From an uncultured Bacteroidales bacterium (GTDB lineage Bacteria > Bacteroidota > Bacteroidia > Bacteroidales > F082), in NCBI GenBank assembly GCA_900317155.1, contig ONFO01000005.1, forward strand, positions 1 to 64,000: 64,000 nt of DNA, given 5' to 3'. Under the pieces are notes generated by a model. That model made no database searches and was not told where the DNA came from. It saw only the letters and a program-made list of their open reading frames with translations. Positions 9,051 through 15,865 of the stretch are shown piece after piece. Position 1 is the first letter of the stretch, and each line of letters opens with the position of its first letter. Position numbers and translations under genes: made by a program.

Positions 9051-10190
9051 CTATTCATTCCCTTCTGCCGCCATCGGGACGGGTGATTCGCTTGCCTCGT
9101 ATGGAACTGCTTTCGGTTGACGACGACGGATAAGAACACGTGTATACGTTGCTTTACCATTTAAAACTGGAGCCCCAAGTCCTCCACCATATTTTATGTT
9201 AGGATTAAACTTTAATTCCTCTAGTATTTCTTTGGGAGCATTTGCATATGTATTCCCTGATGCTTGCCAAATAATCTCAAATTGGTTTGGATTATACTTA
9301 TCCAAAAAAGTAATAGGGACACCCATAACACCATCGTAATCACATGGAATATCCCTGTATGTATCTACATTGACCGCATCATAATTGTCATATTTTGGAT
9401 ATTCTTCGGGAGTATAGTGTTTATACAAATCCAAAAACTCATTGTGCTTTTCAACTGGTAAATTTGTGTACCAACAAGAAGTAGAAACTCGTGCAACTTT
9501 TCGCCCATCTTCAATATGATGGTATTTATCGAACGTATCTGGTACATAGAAAAACATTCCTGTGTTGAAATGTGTGTATCCAGTCCTAATACGGTCTTCC
9601 TTAAACATCTTAAAAACTTCCTTACACACTAAAGTATTTGTATTCCCCATGATTACAAAATCCTTGTTGTATTTGTCTAACATCCCAACAAACTCTCTAA
9701 AAAGTGAAAACGGTGGATTGGTGACCACAATATCCGCCTCCTTCAACAGTTCGATACATTCTGGCGAGCGGAAATCTCCATTACCTTTCAGTAACGACAG
9801 CACATTTTTATCGTTTTGAATCAAATACTGCACATCCGTGAGATTCACGGCACCATCGCCATTGTAATCCTTTACTTCCGAGATTTCAACCTTGTATGCT
9901 GTTTTCTTGGGTTCCTCGTCAGTTATGTCAAACACCAAAGGAAGTTCATCACCAGCAATTGGTGAGCCATTAAAGCAGGTGGCAATCAGTTTTTTCAATC
10001 CAAATGAATTGAAATTGAGGGCAAAATACTTGAAGAAATTACTTTCGTATGGATCATCGCAATTGCAAAAAACAACTTTGTCTTTGAAATAGGGTTTGTA
10101 ATGCTTTAACTCCAATGCGATGTCATCAAGCATTGTATAAAACTCATCCTTTTTTGCTCTTTTTGCATTTGTCAAATCTTCTCTTGCCAT
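9051..10190 (-). CDS. EcoRI-family adenine-specific DNA methyltransferase
   Basis: 379 residues from the ATG at 10190. The opening NAKRAKKDEFYTMLDDI and the catalytic IVVTNPPFSLF (N6-adenine methylase motif IV, NPPF) identify the EcoRI modification methylase family. Near residue 130 there is a DYNGDGAVNLTD loop, like an EF-hand/dockerin calcium loop, inside the methylase fold. The frame is open to 10286, but the extra 32 residues have no family character and run into an inverted-repeat structure, so I chose the inner start. It would protect host DNA from, or mark it for, the HNH enzyme encoded next. No EcoRI-type nuclease is present. Confidence 0.88.
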   Translation of the reverse strand: MAREDLTNAKRAKKDEFYTMLDDIALELKHYKPYFKDKVVFCNCDDPYESNFFKYFALNFNSFGLKKLIATCFNGSPIAGDELPLVFDITDEEPKKTAYKVEISEVKDYNGDGAVNLTDVQYLIQNDKNVLSLLKGNGDFRSPECIELLKEADIVVTNPPFSLFREFVGMLDKYNKDFVIMGNTNTLVCKEVFKMFKEDRIRTGYTHFNTGMFFYVPDTFDKYHHIEDGRKVARVSTSCWYTNLPVEKHNEFLDLYKHYTPEEYPKYDNYDAVNVDTYRDIPCDYDGVMGVPITFLDKYNPNQFEIIWQASGNTYANAPKEILEELKFNPNIKYGGGLGAPVLNGKATYTRVLIRRRQPKAVPYEASESPVPMAAEGNE

Positions 10191-10257
10191 GGATTGATAG
10201 TTTTTCGCAACGCTATCAATCACGAAACGGCATAAACGAAGCGTGGGATTCGTTATC

Positions 10258-10412
10258 CGTTCGACAGGTGTCTCGCAAACCCCCACGCCAAATAAGTACT
10301 ACCCACGCTTGTAGCGTGAGCATTAGTACATTATTCTTGGCATGGGTATCTTACGACACCTACAAGATATTATTTCTGTGGTTCAATTTTGTTTGCGAGA
10401 CTTCGTCGAACG
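10258..10412. repeat. 155-bp structured inverted-repeat element
   Basis: Outer arms: CGTTCGAC and TCTCGCAAAC at 10258-10280 pair with GTTTGCGAGA and GTCGAACG at 10391-10412 (18 bp paired, small internal loop). Inside are GTACTA/TAGTAC with ACGCT/AGCGT (10296-10329) and TATCTT/AAGATA (10347-10369). The element lies in the roughly 300-base gap between the methylase and the HEPN stump. It could be a MITE or a structured RNA. Nothing else is seen in the gap. Confidence 0.6.
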
Positions 10413-10490
10413 CGAAATAATAGCTAATGCTTTGGTTTATAATATATTAGTACAATCTTTTATTACAATTCTTCAGATTTAGTTAATTCT

Positions 10491-10541
10491 TCATTCAAAA
10501 ATGTGATTAAGTCTTCCTTTATCTTTAGCTGGCTCTCTCAT
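10491..10541 (-). pseudogene. Truncated HEPN (HepT/DUF86-like) toxin start
   Basis: An ATG overlapping the last 17 bases of the MNT gene opens a 16-codon frame MREPAKDKGRLNHIFE then TGA. This matches the usual start of DUF86 HEPN toxins (basic, RLxHIxE) at the place and overlap where the toxin gene normally follows MNT. The rest of the domain is absent. Recognition rests on a short stretch. Confidence 0.5.
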
Positions 10542-10827
10542 AAATCAGCACTTTGTCTTTATCAGCTGTTTCCTTTGCAAAAGGTAATAATGTGCCCTCG
10601 GTAATCAAATCCACTTTCTTCCCCAACAAATCTTCCAAACCTAATGCGATGCCGATATGCCTTAACAAGCTCACTTTCCTACCATTCTCCTCATCAAACA
10701 CAACCAAAATGTCAACATCACTGTCAGGCGTTTGCTCACCTCTGGCATACGAGCCAAATAACCATGCCTTCAGAACAGGCTGGGTGGCAAAATATGCACG
10801 AATGACATTGATCAACTGGTTATTCAT
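10525..10827 (-). CDS. MNT-type minimal nucleotidyltransferase (antitoxin of HEPN/MNT)
   Basis: 100 residues. The polymerase-beta fold signature GSYARGEQTPDSDVDILV (GS then DxD) is at about 25-42, with a third acidic residue near VDLI at about 77. In HEPN/MNT modules this protein adenylylates the HEPN RNase toxin and silences it. Here the toxin is reduced to a 16-codon stump at 10491-10541, so the protein may be an orphan. A good promoter lies at 10846-10877, back to back with that of thyA. Confidence 0.88.
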   Translation of the reverse strand: MNNQLINVIRAYFATQPVLKAWLFGSYARGEQTPDSDVDILVVFDEENGRKVSLLRHIGIALGLEDLLGKKVDLITEGTLLPFAKETADKDKVLIYERAS

Positions 10828-10845
10828 CGTTTAGTTTATTTTCCG

Positions 10846-10877
10846 CAAAATTACACATTATTTTCAAATCGCACAAA
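10846..10877 (-). promoter_or_regulatory. Promoter of the MNT gene
   Basis: On the minus strand TTTG (10877-10874), 20 bases, TAATTTTG (10853-10846). It diverges from the thyA promoter. Confidence 0.65.
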
Positions 10878-10894
10878 ATATCCGAAAATTCCCT

Positions 10895-10902
10895 TATTTT
10901 TG
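10895..10902 (+). promoter_or_regulatory. -7 box of the thyA-folA operon
   Basis: TATTTTTG matches TAnnTTTG, 22 bases before the thyA start. No clear -33 element. Confidence 0.55.
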
Positions 10903-10924
10903 CACCATTAATTATTTGCCCCAA

Positions 10925-11752
10925 ATGAAGCAATACCTCGACTTACTCCAATATATCCTCGACCACGGTCATCAGAAAGGCGACCGCACGGGCACGGGCA
11001 CCATCAGCGTGTTCGGCTACCAGATGCGTTTCGACCTCAACGAGGGTTTCCCTCTGGTCACGACGAAGAAGGTACACCTGAAAAGCATCATCCACGAGCT
11101 GTTGTGGCTGCTCAGCGGCGACACCAACATCAAGTATCTGCACGACAACAAAGTCACCATCTGGGATGAATGGGCCGACCCGAATGGCGACCTCGGTCCC
11201 GTGTATGGTGCCCAGTGGCGCAATTGGAACAACGAGGGCATTGACCAGATTGCCGAGGTGGTGAAGAGCATCAAGGAAAATCCCAACAGCCGTAGACATA
11301 TCGTCACGGCTTGGAATCCCAGCGTCTTACCCGACGAGCACGAGAAGGACTTCGCTGCCAACGTGGCTGCAGGCAAAGCCGCACTTCCACCCTGCCATGC
11401 TTTCTTCCAATTCTATGTGGCCGACGGCAAACTATCGTGCCAGCTCTACCAACGCAGTGCGGACGTGTTTCTTGGCGTGCCGTTCAACATCGCCTCCTAC
11501 GCCCTTCTCACTATGATGATGGCGCAAGTATGCAACCTAAAGCTTGGCGATTTTGTCCACACCTTCGGTGACGTTCACATCTACAACAACCACATCGAGC
11601 AGGTGAAGCTGCAACTGACGAGAACCCCTCGCCCATTGCCTACCATGCATTTGAATCCTGAAATCAAAGACATCTTCGGGTTCAAGTATGAGGACTTCAC
11701 CTTGGAGAACTATGACCCTTGGCCTGCTATCAAAGGAGAAGTATCGGTATAG
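10925..11752 (+). CDS. thyA: Thymidylate synthase
   Basis: 275 residues from the ATG at 10925 (an in-frame ttg lies three codons upstream but only the ATG gives the usual MKQYLDLL start). It makes dTMP from dUMP with methylene-tetrahydrofolate. Visible: DRTGTGT at the N-terminus, the catalytic Cys157 in [29 protein letters not shown] (dUMP binding) and the C-terminal Pro-Trp-Pro region. folA follows 75 bases later; the enzyme's product dihydrofolate is the substrate of that reductase, so the pair is a working operon. Confidence 0.98.
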   Translation: MKQYLDLLQYILDHGHQKGDRTGTGTISVFGYQMRFDLNEGFPLVTTKKVHLKSIIHELLWLLSGDTNIKYLHDNKVTIWDEWADPNGDLGPVYGAQWRNWNNEGIDQIAEVVKSIKENPNSRRHIVTAWNPSVLPDEHEKDFAANVAAGKAALPPCHAFFQFYVADGKLSCQLYQRSADVFLGVPFNIASYALLTMMMAQVCNLKLGDFVHTFGDVHIYNNHIEQVKLQLTRTPRPLPTMHLNPEIKDIFGFKYEDFTLENYDPWPAIKGEVSV

Positions 11753-11757
11753 TTTTT

Positions 11758-11782
11758 GAGACGCGATAAATCGTGTCTCTAC
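11758..11782. repeat. Palindromic repeat (gagacgcgataaatcgtgtctctac)
   Basis: Diverged copy of the palindrome at 23-50, in the thyA-folA gap. Confidence 0.75.
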
Positions 11783-11783
11783 A

Positions 11784-11813
11784 ACAATTAAACAATTAAA
11801 CAATTAAACAATC
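11784..11813 (+). repeat. Tandem acaattaa repeats before folA
   Basis: Three copies of an 8-bp unit plus a partial one, ending 14 bases before the folA start. Similar AACAATTAAACAATC repeats lie after folA and before the gene at 56648. Confidence 0.8.
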
Positions 11814-11827
11814 AACATTCCAACATA

Positions 11828-12328
11828 ATGATCCTTTCCATCATCGTGGCCATGGCCGAAAACCGTGCTATCGGCAAAAACGGCGACCTCATCTGGCACA
11901 ACTCCCGCGACTTGAAGCAATTCAAGAAAATCACTTCGGGACATACCGTTATCATGGGCTACAAGACCTATATGTCACTGCCTGGCCAAAAAGCCTTGCC
12001 TAACCGTCGGAACATCATCCTTTCCACCCGACTCGACAAAGCGCCCGAAGGCTTTGAGGTGGTTTCGTCCATAGTGCAGGCTTTGGATATGGTGAAAGAC
12101 GAAGAAGAAGTGTTCATCATGGGCGGCGGAATGGTTTACGAGCAGTTCCTTCCCTACGCCGACCGCCTCTACCTCACCCGCATCGGCAAGTGTTTTGAGG
12201 CCGACACCTATTTCCCTTACATCAATTTTGAGGAATGGGATTTGGTGGATCTTGAAGTGATTGACGACGACCCACAGGTGGATTATTCCTATCGGTTCGA
12301 GGTTTGGGAGCGATCGTTGAATTGTTGA
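11828..12328 (+). CDS. folA: Dihydrofolate reductase
   Basis: 166 residues, normal length. It reduces dihydrofolate to tetrahydrofolate with NADPH. Visible: SIIVAMAENRAIGKNGDLIWH at the N-terminus (the Met20-type loop), TVIMGYKTYMSLP, RRNIILSTR and FIMGGGMVYEQFLP (NADPH-binding glycines). It is the second gene of the thyA operon and is reached through a repeat-rich 75-base spacer. Confidence 0.97.
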   Translation: MILSIIVAMAENRAIGKNGDLIWHNSRDLKQFKKITSGHTVIMGYKTYMSLPGQKALPNRRNIILSTRLDKAPEGFEVVSSIVQALDMVKDEEEVFIMGGGMVYEQFLPYADRLYLTRIGKCFEADTYFPYINFEEWDLVDLEVIDDDPQVDYSYRFEVWERSLNC

Positions 12329-12391
12329 ACTGTTGATTTGTTGATCTGTTGTAGGCAACAGTTAAACAATTCAACAATCAACAATCAACAA
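12315..12391. terminator. Imperfect long hairpin between folA and the M15 gene
   Basis: TTGTTGAATTGTTGAA-type repeats face their complement CAACAATTCAACAATC around CTGTTG-tagg-CAACAG. It sits between two convergent genes and may end both transcripts; it is built from the same repeat as 11784-11813. Confidence 0.55.
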
Positions 12392-12395
12392 CAAT

Positions 12396-13091
12396 CTATT
12401 TCTCAAAATGTTGATAGTCTTTTCCACTAAGCCAGTCACCGCCCCAACGGAAGCCATGCTGTCTGAATAATCGATAACATAGGTCGCCCTTTTCGATTTT
12501 GTAAGGGAAGACTTCACTCCTATTAATATAGTACTCGCTCCCCTTAGGTTGAATGCGAGTCATCCCGTTTCTCACTTTGTAATAGGGATTGTATTTGGGG
12601 TTGATGTCGACAGCCATTCCATAACTGTGCTTCGAAACCTTTCCACCTGCAGTAATATCGCGTTGGTTGAAGCATGAAGTATTGTTGTCGCGCATAGAGG
12701 CTTCGTCATCCCCGCCATAAAGGTCGATAAGGCGCATTTTCTCAATGGGATAGCCTGACTGATACAAGGTCTTGAAAATCTCCAACAAATCCGATGCTAT
12801 GGAGGTGTTACAAACCATCTCACCCACAACGGCGTTGCCATCAAGGTCACAATGCAACACTTTAAGGTAGCTTAATTCATCCCAACATGCCCCCGTCTTT
12901 CCCTTATAAGAGCAGGCATTCATCCGCGCCATCACCTGATCAGGAAGAGAAGACACCTTGAAAAACTGGTCATAACCAAACACTTTCAGGTAGGGCTTCG
13001 GAACCACATCGCCAGGCTTGAACTGAGGTTGAGCACAAGCAACCATGGAAAGCAGCACCCCTAACAGGGTCATATATATCTTGCGTTTCAT
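12396..13091 (-). CDS. M15-family D-Ala-D-Ala carboxypeptidase-like protein, exported
   Basis: 231 residues from the ATG at 13091; an earlier in-frame ATG (13127) would put 12 odd residues before a good signal peptide and runs into the terminator stem of the gene upstream. MKRKIYMTLLGVLLSMVACAQ is a signal peptide, possibly a lipoprotein signal (MVAC). The zinc site of the M15_4/VanY-like group is visible: KHSYGMAVDINP (His...Asp) and a C-terminal GKDYQHFEK with the second His. It probably trims peptidoglycan stem peptides in the periplasm. The exact bond is inferred. Confidence 0.85.
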   Translation of the reverse strand: MKRKIYMTLLGVLLSMVACAQPQFKPGDVVPKPYLKVFGYDQFFKVSSLPDQVMARMNACSYKGKTGACWDELSYLKVLHCDLDGNAVVGEMVCNTSIASDLLEIFKTLYQSGYPIEKMRLIDLYGGDDEASMRDNNTSCFNQRDITAGGKVSKHSYGMAVDINPKYNPYYKVRNGMTRIQPKGSEYYINRSEVFPYKIEKGDLCYRLFRQHGFRWGGDWLSGKDYQHFEK

Positions 13092-13111
13092 CGGGTCGCA
13101 AAAATACATAA

Positions 13112-13144
13112 AAAACGGTTGTCCCATGACGAGACAACCGTTTT
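13112..13144 (-). terminator. Terminator of the C10 protease gene
   Basis: 12-bp stem aaaacggttgtc / gacaaccgtttt with a 9-base loop, right after the minus-strand protease gene ending at 13170. Confidence 0.75.
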
Positions 13145-13169
13145 AGTGATTCCCTAAAGGAATTGATTC

Positions 13170-15758
13170 TTATCTGATGATAGTGACACGTTGTGTGTAC
13201 TCACCATTGGCGGTGGATACGCGCACCATGTAGACACCCGTCTCAACATTCAAGAAGAGGTCGACCGACTCGCCTTGGCAGTTCATCTCATACACCTTCT
13301 GACCCACGATGTTGTAAACCTCAATGTGGTTGAGGCCAGCAGCTTCAACGGTGAAGCGGTTGGTGGTGGGATTCGGGAAGATGGAAACGTTACCAGGTTC
13401 CAGTTCTTCGACACCGTCAAATGAATACGGAGCATGCAGATAGAACTGGTTGTGGTCATTAATCCAGTAGGCAGGAGCTGAAGTGCAATCCAGATCGCCA
13501 TAATAAGCGTAGAGCTTATAGTAGTAATCGCCTTCTTGGTTGACAGTGTTGTCGGTATAGCTTGTAGCGGAGGCACTCAGCAGCTTGATTCTCTCATACG
13601 TGCCCTCATCGCCGTACTTTCTGAACAGATAGTAGCCAGAGAGGCCGTCGTGCGGCTCGGGTTTTTCCCATTTCAGCTTGATCTTGTAGCTGCTGCCCGT
13701 GTACTCGAAGTCGATGTTGGTAGGTGCATAGCAGGCACCAGCAGAAGCACAAGATTCATTGGAATACTGACCATTCTCGCCACCGTCATAGAGGTAACCT
13801 ACATAATAGCAGTGACCACCGTCCGGCACATTCTCGTCGACGAAGGAAGTGCCTTCAGGAATCAAACGATAGAGCATACCGTCACGATATACGACATAGC
13901 CGTAACCTTCGCCTGCGACAGGATCCCAAGAAACCTTGATGTTGTTGGGGTTTTCATCATCAATGAGTGCCACTAAATTGGAAGGAACTGCATCACCGAT
14001 GGAGTTGCCACAGCTGTTGTTACCCTCATAGAACACACCAGCAGGCAGGTCTTCCGAGCTGCCGCTATAGCTATAAACAGCGTTGTTCTGAGCATCCTTG
14101 ATGGTGAAAGCCATCGTGAAGCTACCCGACTGAGTGGGAGCCGACCAGCCAAAGGAAACGTGACCCAAAGGCACATCGACCGGGATATTCTGGACAGCTG
14201 AGGTGGTGGTTGTCACTTGTAAAATATCAGTACCGGCAGCGTTGTAGACGTGAATCTTACCGCCACGGAAACCAGTGAACGAAGCTTGTGTGATGCTGAT
14301 TGTCCAACCGCAAGTAGGGCCAAAGGGCACATTATTGAAGTAAGCAATCTTACCATGAGCATTATTGCAAACAGCATAGACCGAATACTTGAAAGAATCA
14401 AAGCGCGGAACACTATTGTCAGTGATGGTCATATTAGCGCCAGGAGTCACATTGTCCTGCGTGTAGATGACTTCACCATTACGGCAAACCACGATTTGAT
14501 CAATAGTGGAAAGGTTGCTATTGTTCAAAGTCTTGGAAGGATTGGTCCAAGAAACTGTGGCTGACAAAACATTGTTGGCGGCAGGTGTCACATTAAGGTT
14601 GGAAGGAGCCTGAGCTGTGCTATTGTAAACCTCAGTGGGAACGAAGTTAAAGATAGCACCATCCGACGAATTGTATTCAATCTGGTCGAAATCAAAGTAA
14701 TCGTCACCGCTGCCACTCCAGCCCCAGTTGTAGTGGAAAAAGCCGTTGTCATCGTAACCGTCACACACGAAAGCGTGACCGCCATCAGGACCTTGTCCCG
14801 AATAATAAACTGGCCAACCCATGTCGTGTGATTCCATCAACATCGCAGACCAAGCATCATAGTTATAACTGTCTCTGCTTCTATACATTGCCTGATTGGT
14901 ATAGTCAAAGTATTGGGAAATACTTGAAGGAACATCTTGGGAAAAAGCACCGCTACCATCAGGAGCATACATCATATTCACGGAAACACCGCAATGGTAC
15001 ATCAATGTGGCAACAGCTTCAATCTGCACTTGTGGAGAACTGGCATTGAGCTGCAAAGGCATATTCTCCCAGTCGTAATTGGTCTCACCAAAGTTGGCTG
15101 AAAGCCCAGGGAAAGAAGGATATCCTGGTCCTCCCGAATTGTAGGTATGGGAACCATTTCCTTTCAAAGGATGATTCCAATATTTCATCACTTGGCTCAT
15201 GGCTGTGGCAACACAACCTGCATAGCAACGGCCATTAGGACCGCCAGCAGATTGGGGGCAATAATAGTTGTAAGGGTTGCCCTGATCCCATTTGGTTTGC
15301 ACGAGATAGAATTTCTCGCGGCCACCGTTGCGCGAAATCAGTTTGCCCGAATTCATCACACTCTGCCATTCGGCAGCAACTGTAGGAGTAGCTTTGCCTG
15401 CAAGTCTTCCAGTACGACCGGCGATCAACTCGTTGAGCATGTATCCCAACTCGGGGTTGATGTTTTCAGCGTCAAAGCTGCGTTCTTCAGAATAGCCGAT
15501 GATTGGACGGTAAAAGTCATCGGCTGAGACCATGACAAACCCGCCATTGCCGACATTGAACACATAGAAGCAAGCCTCGCCACGGTTTGAAGTGCCCGTG
15601 CAGACCAAGGTAAGGTCATCCATTTGGCGTGACTGCTGGAAGTTGGCTTGGACAAATTGTTGTCCAACATACTTGGCTTGGCTCACATCGACCGGATGGG
15701 CTTGAACCATACCGATGCCCAAAACCAAGGCAAGCAGACTCATTAAATACTTTTTCAT
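13170..15758 (-). CDS. C10 cysteine protease (streptopain/PrtT-like), T9SS cargo, paralogue 1
   Basis: 862 residues. Signal peptide 1-20 (cleavage after MVQA), then a Spi-like inhibitory prodomain to about 150, then the peptidase C10 domain: catalytic Cys182 in YAGCVATAMSQVMKYW and His328 in GGHAFVCDGY, with the conserved HYNWGWSG after it. Residues 390-780 hold beta-sandwich modules of fibronectin type III character. The last 75 residues are a T9SS sorting domain (IFPNPTTN to VTIIR). It should act outside the cell on protein substrates after prodomain removal. It is the last of four related genes in a row and has its own -7 box and terminator. Confidence 0.93.
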   Translation of the reverse strand: MKKYLMSLLALVLGIGMVQAHPVDVSQAKYVGQQFVQANFQQSRQMDDLTLVCTGTSNRGEACFYVFNVGNGGFVMVSADDFYRPIIGYSEERSFDAENINPELGYMLNELIAGRTGRLAGKATPTVAAEWQSVMNSGKLISRNGGREKFYLVQTKWDQGNPYNYYCPQSAGGPNGRCYAGCVATAMSQVMKYWNHPLKGNGSHTYNSGGPGYPSFPGLSANFGETNYDWENMPLQLNASSPQVQIEAVATLMYHCGVSVNMMYAPDGSGAFSQDVPSSISQYFDYTNQAMYRSRDSYNYDAWSAMLMESHDMGWPVYYSGQGPDGGHAFVCDGYDDNGFFHYNWGWSGSGDDYFDFDQIEYNSSDGAIFNFVPTEVYNSTAQAPSNLNVTPAANNVLSATVSWTNPSKTLNNSNLSTIDQIVVCRNGEVIYTQDNVTPGANMTITDNSVPRFDSFKYSVYAVCNNAHGKIAYFNNVPFGPTCGWTISITQASFTGFRGGKIHVYNAAGTDILQVTTTTSAVQNIPVDVPLGHVSFGWSAPTQSGSFTMAFTIKDAQNNAVYSYSGSSEDLPAGVFYEGNNSCGNSIGDAVPSNLVALIDDENPNNIKVSWDPVAGEGYGYVVYRDGMLYRLIPEGTSFVDENVPDGGHCYYVGYLYDGGENGQYSNESCASAGACYAPTNIDFEYTGSSYKIKLKWEKPEPHDGLSGYYLFRKYGDEGTYERIKLLSASATSYTDNTVNQEGDYYYKLYAYYGDLDCTSAPAYWINDHNQFYLHAPYSFDGVEELEPGNVSIFPNPTTNRFTVEAAGLNHIEVYNIVGQKVYEMNCQGESVDLFLNVETGVYMVRVSTANGEYTQRVTIIR

Positions 15759-15802
15759 TGTAGTTGGATTTAATATTTTAAATTAGATTCTGTTTAAGCG
15801 TG

Positions 15803-15810
15803 CAAATATA
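15803..15810 (-). promoter_or_regulatory. -7 box of C10 paralogue 1
   Basis: TATATTTG on the minus strand, followed by CACGCTTAAA; nearly the same sequence precedes two of the other C10 genes (18452-18459, 23975-23982). Confidence 0.6.
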
Positions 15811-15865
15811 GAGATTTTCCCGAAACATAATGCTTTGTTTGCACATATTGACAAAAAAACTCCAT

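Noticed and set aside
10191-10286. Longer N-terminus for the methyltransferase
   Set aside because: The extra residues have no family match and overlap an inverted-repeat element; the inner ATG gives a typical EcoRI-family start.
10258-10412. Retron-type or intron RNA
   Set aside because: No reverse transcriptase or intron protein is nearby; kept only as an unidentified structured element.
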